Shown one piece after another: positions 1-6,050 of a DNA stretch of 6,050 bases. The translations under genes were made by a program, and so were the position numbers. Within the stretch, counting starts at the first letter, position 1. Each line of letters opens with the position of its first letter. Source of the DNA: Gammaproteobacteria bacterium UBA3532 (GTDB lineage: Bacteria > Pseudomonadota > Gammaproteobacteria > Enterobacterales > UBA3532); the NCBI GenBank assembly GCA_002376965.1, contig DFOV01000201.1:22107-28156 (forward strand), in the 5' to 3' direction. Below the pieces are notes generated by a model, which was given only the letters and a program-made list of their open reading frames with translations, was not told the origin of the DNA and made no database searches.

Positions 1-345
1 AGAAACCGGCTTGATAGTATTATCTGGTTTAAGCACTTGGATAAAGATACGATTGGTTTTGTTGTTGATAAATTTATTACTGAGCTACAGGTCACTTTAG
101 ATAAGAAAAGAGTTAGCCTTGAGGTAGATACGAAGGCTCGCGATTGGTTTATTGAAAATGGCTATGATAAGGATATGGGGGCTCGTCCAATGAAACGCCT
201 GATCCGCGAAAAGCTGAAACAAAGCTTGGTTGATGAGTTATTATTTGGCCGCCTTGTTGATGGTGGAGACGTGACGGTAACTTGCCAGGCCGGTGAATTG
301 AAATTGAAATTTTCTGAGTCACGTCAAGAGACATCAACTGCCTAG
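1..345 (+). CDS. clpA: ClpA, ATP-dependent Clp protease ATPase subunit (3' part)
   Basis: ClpA is the cytoplasmic AAA+ unfoldase that feeds substrates, including ClpS-delivered N-degron proteins, into the ClpP protease. Only the last 114 residues are in the window, and the reading frame is open from base 1. Visible are RNRLD at the very start (the end of box VII, the arginine-finger region of the second AAA+ module) and the C-terminal small domain with DKFITELQVTLD. Next come GYDKDMGARPMKRLI, the sensor-2 GAR motif at about visible residues 60-62, and ELLFGRLVDGGDVTV. The order and spacing match E. coli ClpA to the C-terminus, so the 3' end is intact. A TTG at position 37 is an internal codon, not a start. 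clpS normally lies upstream of clpA, outside this window. The gene ends in TAG and is followed by a strong terminator. Confidence 0.96.
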   Translation, partial: RNRLDSIIWFKHLDKDTIGFVVDKFITELQVTLDKKRVSLEVDTKARDWFIENGYDKDMGARPMKRLIREKLKQSLVDELLFGRLVDGGDVTVTCQAGELKLKFSESRQETSTA

Positions 346-389
346 TAAGATAATCTATGTTTGTCGTCCTAAAATGGGACGCCTTGAAA

Positions 390-440
390 TTGAAAGCAAT
401 AAAAAAGCAGCATTTAACGCTGCTTTTTTATTGCTTTCAA
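390..440 (+). terminator. Strong intrinsic terminator after clpA, probably bidirectional
   Basis: Two perfectly complementary 22-base arms (390-411 and 419-440) flank a 7-base loop, ATTTAAC. The inner part is a classic terminator: AAAAAAGCAGC pairs with GCTGCTTTTTT, giving a GC-rich tip and a T run in both directions. The outer part, TTGAAAGCAAT with ATTGCTTTCAA, extends it far beyond a usual terminator. ACGCC (379-383) can also pair with GGTGT (441-445) if one copy of a tandem TTGAAA (384-389, 390-395) is bulged out. It would end clpA transcription. Because cysB starts only 36 bases later, it also separates cysB from clpA. Confidence 0.9.
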
Positions 441-466
441 GGTGTTGTTGAAATATTTGGTGTGTC

Positions 467-472
467 GGAGGG
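467..472 (+). promoter_or_regulatory. cysB ribosome binding site
   Basis: GGAGGG lies four bases before the cysB ATG at 477 and fixes that start. Little space is left for a cysB promoter. A weak candidate is TTGCTT (431-436) with TATTTG (454-459) at 17-base spacing, which would put the -35 box inside the clpA terminator arm. That promoter is a guess. Confidence 0.75.
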
Positions 473-476
473 CTAG

Positions 477-1451
<975 letters not shown>

Positions 1452-1474
1452 CATTTAACAAACGCGCCTACCAA

Positions 1475-1502
1475 CTAGCTAGCTATAAACTGCCTAGCTA
1501 TA
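1475..1502. repeat. CTAGCTATA direct repeats in the cysB/redox-gene convergent gap
   Basis: The 54-base gap between two convergent genes holds CTAGCTATA twice (1479-1487 and 1494-1502), 15 bases apart, plus CTAGCTAG at 1475-1482. TAGCTAG (1476-1482) can pair with CTAGCTA (1494-1500) around an 11-base loop, a weak AT-rich hairpin without a T run. No clear terminator for either gene is visible here, so this is the only candidate stop signal in the gap. Confidence 0.5.
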
Positions 1503-1505
1503 CAA

Positions 1506-1799
1506 CTATTGGTCGATTTGCTGTAAAACATCCCGAACCAGTTTGAGATAGGACGTGTATACTTCAGTGGCACCATCTTCTTTCTCGACAATAAAAAATG
1601 GCGCTTGAGTAACATTATGCTCAATCGCTAGTAACATACCCTCACTGACTGGGTTCGCTTCATCTGCATCAACGATACGTGTTAGATGGGAAATATAGCC
1701 AGATTTTTCGAGCTGGTGGTGAACATCATTACATTTTTCGCAATATTCACCCGAGCGTAGTCTTTTTCTTACTAAGGTTATTGTGAGCAATCTTATCAA
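1506..1799 (-). CDS. Small thioredoxin/glutaredoxin-fold protein with CEKC motif
   Basis: This 97-residue protein reads like a complete thioredoxin-fold domain. There is a first strand (LTITLV), then a CxxC pair C20-E-K-C23 at the head of a helix (NDVHHQLEKSG), and a second strand (HLTRIVDADE). A helix (SEGMLLAIEHN) and TQAPFF follow, with P67 in the place of the cis-proline, then strands FFIVEKED and TEVYTSY and a final helix. The expected role is a soluble thiol-disulfide reductant, inferred from fold and motif. The exact family is not recognised. An in-frame TGA lies three codons before the TTG at 1799, so no ATG start is possible there. The start is this TTG or the TTG at 1790, which gives 94 residues and a better distance from AAGGGA (1801-1806). 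The gene converges on cysB, and its substrate could lie in sulfur metabolism, but that rests on location only. Confidence 0.75.
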   Translation of the reverse strand: MIRLLTITLVRKRLRSGEYCEKCNDVHHQLEKSGYISHLTRIVDADEANPVSEGMLLAIEHNVTQAPFFIVEKEDGATEVYTSYLKLVRDVLQQIDQ

Positions 1800-1800
1800 T

Positions 1801-1806
1801 TCCCTT
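1801..1806 (-). promoter_or_regulatory. Shine-Dalgarno candidate for the CEKC redox protein
   Basis: Read on the minus strand this is AAGGGA. It ends one base before the TTG at 1799, which is very close, and ten bases before the TTG at 1790, which is nearer to normal spacing. It therefore slightly favours the shorter 94-residue product. No convincing promoter is seen in the 87 bases between the tRNA and this gene, so read-through from the tRNA promoter is possible. Confidence 0.4.
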
Positions 1807-1886
1807 CATGGAGGCTAAAACAATAAACTCATTTACTACGTTAAGCTTTTTGACGCTTCAGGTTTATGTACGCAGAGAGAAAGGAG

Positions 1887-1974
1887 TGGCGGAGAGGGAG
1901 GGATTCGAACCCTCGATACGTTGCCGTATACACGAGTTCCAGTCGTGCGCTTTCGACCACTCAGCCACCTCTCC
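1887..1974 (-). tRNA. tRNA-Ser (anticodon GGA)
   Basis: The minus strand folds into a complete class II tRNA of 88 bases. The acceptor stem is GGAGAGG with CCTCTCC, followed by discriminator G and an encoded CCA (1887-1889). The D arm is in GGCTGAGTGGTCGAAAGC. The anticodon stem CACGA/TCGTG encloses loop CTGGAAC, with anticodon GGA at 1938-1940, reading UCC and UCU. A long variable arm ATACG-GCAA-CGTAT is typical of serine tRNAs. The T arm is GAGGG-TTCGAAT-CCCTC. In E. coli the same isoacceptor (serW) sits just downstream of clpA. No clear terminator follows it. Confidence 0.98.
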
Positions 1975-1987
1975 GCGAAGGGTGCAA

Positions 1988-2016
1988 AGAATATCGAAAT
2001 TAACATTGAAATACAA
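1988..2016 (-). promoter_or_regulatory. Probable tRNA-Ser promoter
   Basis: On the minus strand TTGTAT (2011-2016) and TATTCT (1988-1993) are separated by 17 bases. The -10 box ends 13 bases before the mature tRNA 5' end, so transcription would begin a few bases upstream of it. The match to the sigma-70 consensus is partial (three and four of six), but position and spacing are right, and a GC-containing stretch (GCACCC) follows the -10 box as in many stable RNA promoters. Confidence 0.5.
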
Positions 2017-2069
2017 TGGAAAAAAGAAAAAAGCCAGTAATTAATAACGAAGTAATGGATTTTTGACTA

Positions 2070-2208
2070 TGCTTGGAATAGGCCAAGCAGAAACGGTAAA
2101 TGCAAGATAAAGGCTCTAGCTTGCATTAGCTGCGTAGCACAAGTACCGGCTGGGGGGAGGGAAGTTGCGGGTTATAAGAAAGTTTTGCTTGATGCACTGC
2201 AAAAGTGC
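2070..2208. other. Cluster of short hairpins upstream of pilU
   Basis: Several perfect inverted repeats follow one another. TGCTTGG (2070-2076) pairs with CCAAGCA (2083-2089) around a 6-base loop. AATGCAAG (2099-2106) pairs with CTTGCATT (2120-2127) around 13 bases. TTTTGC (2183-2188) pairs with GCAAAA (2199-2204), overlapping and excluding GCACT (2194-2198) with AGTGC (2204-2208). No known riboswitch or RNA family is recognised. A small RNA or a structured pilU leader are both possible, and chance in a non-coding stretch is also possible. Confidence 0.35.
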
Positions 2209-2343
2209 CATTATGTTATTTAACAAATGCAAAGTATTATAGAAATATCATAGATATAGACAGATATTGCTTTACAATTTGCTAGACCATTCGGTGTTGC
2301 CTGTTAGGTGGCACCTTTAACACGCATAATAATGAAAGAAGAT

Positions 2344-2349
2344 AGGTGG
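2344..2349 (+). promoter_or_regulatory. pilU ribosome binding site
   Basis: AGGTGG lies six bases before the GTG at 2356. The GTG start gives MDISLLLRFMVERNASDLF, which aligns with the N-terminus of PilT/PilU proteins, so this site together with family length decides for GTG over any internal ATG. Confidence 0.7.
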
Positions 2350-2355
2350 TGACGA

Positions 2356-3489
2356 GTGGATATATCGCTTTTACTTAGATTTATGGTGGAGAGAAATGCA
2401 TCCGATTTGTTTTTTAGTACCGGAGCTCCACCTAATATCAAAATTGAAGGTAAATCCATGCCCGTGGGCAATGCCTCGCTACCACCTGGAGCGATTAAAG
2501 ACATAGCCTATGGCATTATGTCTGAGGATGAGATTGAAGAGTTCGAGCGCGAGAAAGAATTGAACTTTGCTTATCAGGCAGATGGTATTGGCCGCTTTCG
2601 TGCCAACGTGTTTTACCAGCGTGGTCAGGTCGGAATGGTTATGCGACACATAAAGACCAACGTGCCTGAGTTTGAGACATTAAAATTGCCCAAGGTATTA
2701 ACCGATGTCGTAATGGAGCGTCAGGGACTTGTACTAGTCTGTGGACCGACAGGTTCTGGTAAATCGACTACCCTTGGCTCAATGATTGATTTTCGTAATC
2801 GAAATGCCACCGGACACATGCTAACCATCGAAGACCCGATAGAATTTCTGCATAGCCATAAAAAATCGATTATTGACCAGCGTGAAATTGGCAGTGATAC
2901 AGACTCATATCACAATGCATTGAAAAATGCCCTCCGCCAAGCGCCTGACGTAATACTAATTGGCGAAATCAGGGATGCCGAAGCTATGGATTATGCTCTT
3001 AATTTCGCGCAGACTGGCCATCTATGTTTAGCTACACTACATGCCAACAATACCAAGCAGGTTTTTGAGCGTATCAGAAACTTTTTTGCTGAAGAAGTGC
3101 GCGACCAGATTATGTTTGATCTATCTCTTTCGCTTCGAGCAGTTATCAATCAACGTTTGGTTATTGGTAAAGATAACAAACGCTTAGCCGCGACAGAAGT
3201 AATGCTGCGCTCGCCTGATATTGTTGAGCACATTCAGAAAGGGGAATTGTCGGCTATTCCTAAAACCATTGAGAAGAATACTGATGACGGCATGATGACA
3301 TTTGATCAGTCGCTGTTCAATCTATACAAAGTAGGGCTGATCGATGAGAAAACGGCATTGCTCAATGCTGATTCTCGAACCGATCTTGGGTTGCGTATGC
3401 GCCTTGGCGGAGGTGCTGGACCAGCTAAGAAAGCGCCGCCACCAGATTCTGATGATGGTGGATTTGGCGGCTTAAATACGGAGTTATAA
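2356..3489 (+). CDS. pilU: PilU-type pilus retraction ATPase
   Basis: PilU is a hexameric secretion-type ATPase at the cytoplasmic base of the type IV pilus. It works with PilT to pull the pilus back during twitching, surface sensing or DNA uptake. The 377 residues show a Walker A GPTGSGKST (130-138), Asp box TIEDPIEF (157-164), Walker B region APDVILIGEIRD (196-207, with E204) and His box HLCLATLHANN (222-232). It is PilU rather than PilT. GIGRFRANVFYQRGQVGMVMRHI and the NFFAEEVRDQIMFDLSLSLRAVINQRL region are PilU-like, and PDIVEHIQKGE (287-297) replaces the PilT motif AIRNLIRE. A Gly/Pro/Asp-rich tail (351-377) follows the conserved core. The start is GTG. No pilT lies beside it in this window, although pilT and pilU are adjacent in Pseudomonas. 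The stop codon overlaps the next start. Confidence 0.92.
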   Translation: MDISLLLRFMVERNASDLFFSTGAPPNIKIEGKSMPVGNASLPPGAIKDIAYGIMSEDEIEEFEREKELNFAYQADGIGRFRANVFYQRGQVGMVMRHIKTNVPEFETLKLPKVLTDVVMERQGLVLVCGPTGSGKSTTLGSMIDFRNRNATGHMLTIEDPIEFLHSHKKSIIDQREIGSDTDSYHNALKNALRQAPDVILIGEIRDAEAMDYALNFAQTGHLCLATLHANNTKQVFERIRNFFAEEVRDQIMFDLSLSLRAVINQRLVIGKDNKRLAATEVMLRSPDIVEHIQKGELSAIPKTIEKNTDDGMMTFDQSLFNLYKVGLIDEKTALLNADSRTDLGLRMRLGGGAGPAKKAPPPDSDDGGFGGLNTEL

Positions 3490-3491
3490 TG
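3480..3491 (+). promoter_or_regulatory. TAATG stop-start overlap with internal RBS
   Basis: The pilU stop TAA (3487-3489) shares its last base with the ATG of the next gene (3489-3491). GGAG (3480-3483) inside the last pilU codons lies five bases before that ATG. This arrangement implies a shared transcript and likely translational coupling by ribosome re-initiation. Confidence 0.85.
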
Positions 3492-4430
3492 GCCAAACTA
3501 TTATTGGGTATCAGCAGCTGTTTGGTTGGTGAAAAAGTGCGCTATGACGGTAGCCACAAGAGCTATCGCTATGCATTGAATACTCTCAGCGCCTATTTCG
3601 ACTTCGTTCCTGTGTGCCCTGAGGTTGGTATCGGCTTGGGAGTTCCAAGGCCGACGATTCGTATAGTATCGACTGACGAAGGCTTGAGAGCTCGCGGTGT
3701 CAAAGATGCAAAGCTTGATGTGACAGAACCTCTTAGTCAATACATTGAGCACGCGAAACCGCGCCTTGGCGATATCGATGGCTATATTCTCAAAGCAAAG
3801 TCGCCAAGCTGCGGTATGGAGCGGGTCAAGGTTTATAGTGAAAAGGGGCATCCTGTAGAGCAGGGCAGTGGGTTTTATGCTGCCGCTTTGATGAACGCCT
3901 ATCCACTATTGCCGATAGAAGAAGAAGGCCGGTTAAATGATGCGAAAATACGCGAAAATTTTTTGGTGCGGGTTTTTGTCCATCAACGTTGGCGTCAGTT
4001 GCTTAAGGAACCATCGCCAAAGGTGTTAGTTGAGTTTCACCGTGATCATAAGTATTTATTACTTTCACATTCCCAAGCCGGTTACAAGAGGTTAGGGCAA
4101 ATAGCTGCAAGCGCAGGTGCTGGGGATTTAGCTGATATATTGGATCAGTATGGCATAGAGCTTTTTAGCACGCTAAAACGTAAAGCATCCAACAAGTCTC
4201 ATACCAATGTGTTGCAGCACCTTTTGGGGTATCTTAAAAAAGATATCGGCTCAGAAGATAAACAGGAAATGTTAGACATCATAGACAAATACCGGTTAGG
4301 TCAACTACCGCTAATTGTTCCTGTGACTATGTTGAAGCACTATTTTCGCAAGTATCCAAACGAATATATCTTACGTCAGCACTATCTACAGCCTCACCCA
4401 TTCGAATTGATGTTAAGAAATCAAGTCTAG
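3489..4430 (+). CDS. rudS: RudS-like tRNA 4-thiouridine desulfidase (DUF523-DUF1722 fusion)
   Basis: The 313 residues contain two domains. The first (about 1-140) is DUF523, the TudS thiouracil desulfidase fold. It has SSCLVG with C11, CPEVGIGLGVPR with C43 and E45, and KSPSCG with S105 and C108. In TudS three such cysteines hold a [4Fe-4S] cluster whose free iron takes the sulfur atom from the thiobase. The second (about 180-305) is DUF1722, with FHRDHKYLLLSHSQAGYKRLG (183-203), HTNVLQHLLGYLKK (238-251) and YRLGQLPLIVPVTMLKHY (268-285). The fusion is the architecture of RudS, reported to remove 4-thiouridine from tRNA, with DUF1722 likely binding the RNA. Function here is inferred from architecture and motifs. 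Older annotation would be a YbgA-like protein, and in Pseudomonas such genes lie near photolyase. None is seen here. The gene is cotranscribed with pilU. Confidence 0.85.
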   Translation: MAKLLLGISSCLVGEKVRYDGSHKSYRYALNTLSAYFDFVPVCPEVGIGLGVPRPTIRIVSTDEGLRARGVKDAKLDVTEPLSQYIEHAKPRLGDIDGYILKAKSPSCGMERVKVYSEKGHPVEQGSGFYAAALMNAYPLLPIEEEGRLNDAKIRENFLVRVFVHQRWRQLLKEPSPKVLVEFHRDHKYLLLSHSQAGYKRLGQIAASAGAGDLADILDQYGIELFSTLKRKASNKSHTNVLQHLLGYLKKDIGSEDKQEMLDIIDKYRLGQLPLIVPVTMLKHYFRKYPNEYILRQHYLQPHPFELMLRNQV

Positions 4431-4450
4431 GGCCTTGCGGCCCTGACTTG
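4422..4450. terminator. Hairpin between convergent rudS-like gene and nadA
   Basis: CAAGTC (4422-4427) pairs with GACTTG (4445-4450), and AGGGCC (4429-4434) pairs with GGCCCT (4439-4444), around a 4-base loop with a single bulged T at 4428. The 12-pair stem includes the TAG stop codon of the plus-strand gene. On the minus strand the loop is GCAA, a stable GNRA tetraloop, followed by a weak T-containing tract (GATTTCTT). It probably stops nadA transcription from the right and may also stop the pilU operon, but neither direction has a full T run. Confidence 0.6.
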
Positions 4451-4466
4451 GCTATGAATGGCTTGG

Positions 4467-5510
4467 TTATGAAGGTGTGAGCTGTATACTGGTATTCTTA
4501 GTAAAGTCTAGCATTCGCTTAAGCGGAACTAGTGCCTTTTCCCGTATGGCCGAGTCAACAAATATTTCATTGTCTTCTTTGTCGAAAACCTCTGAAAGCA
4601 CCTGCAAGGAATTCATTGCCATCCAGGGGCAGTGGGCACAGGTACGGCAGGTTGCGCCTTCTCCGGCGGTTGGCGCTTCTATTAGGGTTTTTCCTGGCGC
4701 CATCTGCTGCATTTTATAAAAAATCGCTTTGTCCGTTGCCACTATGAACATTTCATTCGGCAAGGTTTGAGCGGCTTTTATTAGTTGCGTGGTTGAACCA
4801 ACTGCATCTGCTAGGGCTATGACTGATTCTGGAGACTCTGGGTGAACCAGTATGGCTGCATTTGGATAAATGGCTTTTACTTTTTCCAAGGCTTGGTGTT
4901 TAAACTCATCATGGACAATACAGGCTCCATCCCAAAGCAACATATCCGCACCGGTCTTATTTTTTATGTAGCGGCCGAGGTGCTTATCGGGTGCCCATAG
5001 AATTTTCTGTCCTTTGGCGTCGAGGTGTTCCACTATATCAACTGCGCAACTAGAAGTGACTACCCAGTCAGCACGTGCTTTAACAGCTGCTGAAGTATTG
5101 GCATATACCACGACTTGGTGATCAGGGTGTTGGTCGCAAAACTCGATAAATTCGTTTTCGGGACAGCCAAGATCCAGAGAGCAGGTTGCCTCAAGTGTGG
5201 GCATGAGTACACGCTTTTCTGGGCTCAAAATTTTTGAGGTTTCGCCCATAAACTTAACCCCAGCAACGATCAATGTGTCTGCTGAGTGATTAGCTCCAAA
5301 ACGAGCCATTTCTAAAGAATCAGCGACACAACCGCCAGTTTCATCTGCGAGAGCTTGGATTTCCGGATCAGTATAGTAATGGGCAACCAATACAGCATTA
5401 TGTTGTTTTAACAGAGCCTTTATTTTTGCAATGTAAGGCGCTTTTTCACCAGCATTTAGCTTGGGTGGAGGCTTGGGAAAAGGGTAATCAGATTGTTCAA
5501 AGGCGATCAT
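4467..5510 (-). CDS. nadA: Quinolinate synthase NadA
   Basis: NadA condenses iminoaspartate, made by NadB, with dihydroxyacetone phosphate to give quinolinate, the precursor of NAD. It acts in the cytoplasm. The 347 residues equal the E. coli length, and similarity runs end to end. The three cysteines that hold the oxygen-sensitive [4Fe-4S] cluster are C110 ([10 protein letters not shown]), C197 ([10 protein letters not shown]) and C294 (last Cys of CRTCAHC). They sit exactly three residues before E. coli C113, C200 and C297. Active-site stretches AHYYTDPEI (43-51), [46 protein letters not shown] and [10 protein letters not shown] are all kept. The ATG at 5510 is the only sensible start, because an in-frame TAG lies nine codons upstream with no other common start codon between. 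thrC precedes it on the same strand with a terminator-like hairpin between, so nadA may depend on read-through or on its own promoter. Confidence 0.98.
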   Translation of the reverse strand: MIAFEQSDYPFPKPPPKLNAGEKAPYIAKIKALLKQHNAVLVAHYYTDPEIQALADETGGCVADSLEMARFGANHSADTLIVAGVKFMGETSKILSPEKRVLMPTLEATCSLDLGCPENEFIEFCDQHPDHQVVVYANTSAAVKARADWVVTSSCAVDIVEHLDAKGQKILWAPDKHLGRYIKNKTGADMLLWDGACIVHDEFKHQALEKVKAIYPNAAILVHPESPESVIALADAVGSTTQLIKAAQTLPNEMFIVATDKAIFYKMQQMAPGKTLIEAPTAGEGATCRTCAHCPWMAMNSLQVLSEVFDKEDNEIFVDSAIREKALVPLKRMLDFTKNTSIQLTPS

Positions 5511-5513
5511 GGT

Positions 5514-5527
5514 GGTGGCGTTACTCC
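5514..5527 (-). promoter_or_regulatory. nadA translation start region with distant SD
   Basis: On the minus strand GGAG (5524-5527) is the only Shine-Dalgarno-like sequence and lies 13 bases before the ATG, longer than usual. The spacer contains CGCCACC (5514-5520), the same seven bases found in an arm of the upstream hairpin. Confidence 0.5.
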
Positions 5528-5540
5528 AGAAAATCTAAAG

Positions 5541-5564
5541 AAGGTGGCGTTTGTGCGCCACCTT
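5541..5564 (-). terminator. Hairpin after thrC, terminator or attenuator
   Basis: Perfect 9-base arms AAGGTGGCG (5541-5549) and CGCCACCTT (5556-5564) enclose a 6-base loop. Read on the minus strand the stem is GC-rich and followed by CTTTAGATTTT, an interrupted T tract. It lies 15 bases after the thrC stop and fits an intrinsic terminator of moderate strength. Confidence 0.75.
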
Positions 5565-5579
5565 AGGGCTATTTAATAT

Positions 5580-6050
5580 TTAGACATGCTGTCGAATGAT
5601 TGATTTCACACTATCGCTGCTTGGTTCGCTTTCCAGGCAACGGGTCTCCTTGTCGAAAATGCCGTCCAGGGCTTTGGGCTGTGGAGGCGATGTGTTAATC
5701 GCTCGTTCTACCGCAGCAGGGAATTTGGCAGCATCTGCGGTAGCAAGGCATATTACCGGTTGAGCACTGATTTCCTCTGCTGCTGCTACACCAACGGCAG
5801 TATGCGGATCAATGATCCAGCCTTCTTGCTCATACACAGATCTAATGGTGTTGAGGGTTTGCTCTGTATCGACTCTTTTGGCAGAAAATAGCTTTCGAAT
5901 ATAGGTTAGAGGCTCATCATCGAGAACAAATTCGCCATTAGATTTAAGATCATCCATCAACTGATTTACTTTGTCTGCATCACGCCCACAGGCATCGAAA
6001 AGCAGGCGTTCAAAGTTGCTCGAAATCTGGATGTCCATTGATGGGCTCAG
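5580..6050 (-). CDS. thrC: Threonine synthase ThrC (3' part)
   Basis: ThrC is the cytoplasmic PLP enzyme that converts O-phosphohomoserine to threonine, the last step of the threonine branch from aspartate. The final 156 residues are visible, and the frame is open through the window edge, so the ATG at 6038 is an internal methionine in SPSMDIQISSNFERLLFD. Characteristic stretches are MDIQISSNFERLLF, GWIIDPHTAVGVAAAEE and VICLATADAAKFPAAVERAI, matching the C-terminal part of bacterial threonine synthases. The PLP-binding lysine lies upstream, outside the window. The C-terminus looks complete (SVKSIIRQHV, then TAA). In Pseudomonas-type genomes hom usually precedes thrC, which would be beyond position 6050. 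A hairpin separates it from nadA. Confidence 0.96.
   Translation of the reverse strand: MSPSMDIQISSNFERLLFDACGRDADKVNQLMDDLKSNGEFVLDDEPLTYIRKLFSAKRVDTEQTLNTIRSVYEQEGWIIDPHTAVGVAAAEEISAQPVICLATADAAKFPAAVERAINTSPPQPKALDGIFDKETRCLESEPSSDSVKSIIRQHV

Larger units (their letters stand above)
1975..2355. other. Non-coding gap between tRNA-Ser and pilU
   Basis: This stretch of about 380 bases lies between two genes pointing away from each other and holds no supportable protein gene. From left to right it contains the tRNA promoter, a run of A-rich DNA, a cluster of small hairpins (2070-2208), and a G-rich run (2151-2161). After these come AT-rich DNA with an inverted AATATC/GATATT pair (2244-2249, 2263-2268) and a near-palindrome AGGTG-G-CACCT (2306-2316). 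The pilU promoter must be here. TATTAT at 2235-2240 is a possible -10 box, but its -35 partner is poor. Confidence 0.6.

Noticed and set aside
149..337. Minus-strand open frame opposite the end of clpA
   Set aside because: It overlaps the conserved ClpA C-terminal domain and has no ribosome site or recognisable content.
1887..1974. tRNA-Ser as an integration site for a mobile element
   Set aside because: No integrase, no direct repeat of the tRNA 3' end and no mobile gene is seen nearby.
1808..2044. Plus-strand open frame of 78 codons containing EREGFEPSIRCRIHEFQ
   Set aside because: It runs antisense through tRNA-Ser. This peptide pattern is a well-known false product of reading a tRNA gene on its opposite strand.
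2069..2110. Tiny ORF MLGIGQAETVNAR in the gap upstream of pilU
   Set aside because: It has only 13 codons, no good ribosome site and no recognisable leader-peptide composition. It overlaps the hairpins and can be chance.
2150..2173. G-rich run as a G-quadruplex
   Set aside because: Only three separate runs of three or more G are present, so a standard four-run quadruplex cannot be supported.
2309..2325. TGGCAC followed by GC, resembling a sigma-54 promoter for pilU
   Set aside because: The GC element is two bases too far and the TTGC sequence is missing, so the -24/-12 geometry does not fit.
3501..3851. Minus-strand open frame of 116 codons opposite the RudS-like gene
   Set aside because: It lies wholly inside a well-supported gene on the other strand and its translation shows no domain pattern.
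4477..4747. Two plus-strand open frames opposite nadA
   Set aside because: They are shadows of nadA, which has all family motifs on the minus strand.

Overview
The window looks like chromosomal DNA of a gammaproteobacterium, probably a free-living or marine one with type IV pili. It holds housekeeping genes with close resemblance to Escherichia coli and Pseudomonas proteins: ClpA, CysB, NadA, ThrC, PilU and a tRNA-Ser(GGA) with an encoded CCA end. The exact genus cannot be read from the sequence. I see no insertion sequence, phage gene, integrase or CRISPR array.

Layout. Positions 1-345 are the 3' end of clpA (+), closed by a very strong inverted-repeat terminator (390-440). cysB (477-1451, +) follows 36 bases later. 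It converges on a small thioredoxin/glutaredoxin-fold protein with a CxxC motif (1506-1799, -). Behind that gene on the same strand is tRNA-Ser(GGA) (1887-1974, -) with a plausible promoter at 1988-2016. A non-coding stretch of about 380 bases (1975-2355) then carries several short hairpins and AT-rich DNA. pilU (2356-3489, +) overlaps by one base (TAATG) a DUF523-DUF1722 fusion gene (3489-4430, +) that matches the RudS architecture, a tRNA 4-thiouridine desulfidase. This pair converges on nadA (4467-5510, -) across a hairpin in a 36-base gap. Upstream of nadA is the 3' end of thrC (5580-6050, -), with a terminator-like hairpin between the two.

How the genes fit together. The clpA to tRNA-Ser(GGA) neighbourhood is an old gammaproteobacterial one (clpA-serW-infA in E. 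coli). Here it holds cysB and a redox protein, and infA is not seen. Several products concern sulfur or iron-sulfur chemistry: CysB senses sulfur supply, the CxxC protein is a likely thiol reductant, and RudS-like and NadA proteins both use a [4Fe-4S] cluster held by only three cysteines. The least expected arrangement is the translational coupling of a pilus-retraction ATPase with a tRNA-desulfurising enzyme. No wholly new system is evident. The best leads are that pilU-rudS pair, the uncharacterised CxxC protein next to cysB, the structured gap upstream of pilU, and the repeated CGCCACC arms in front of nadA.
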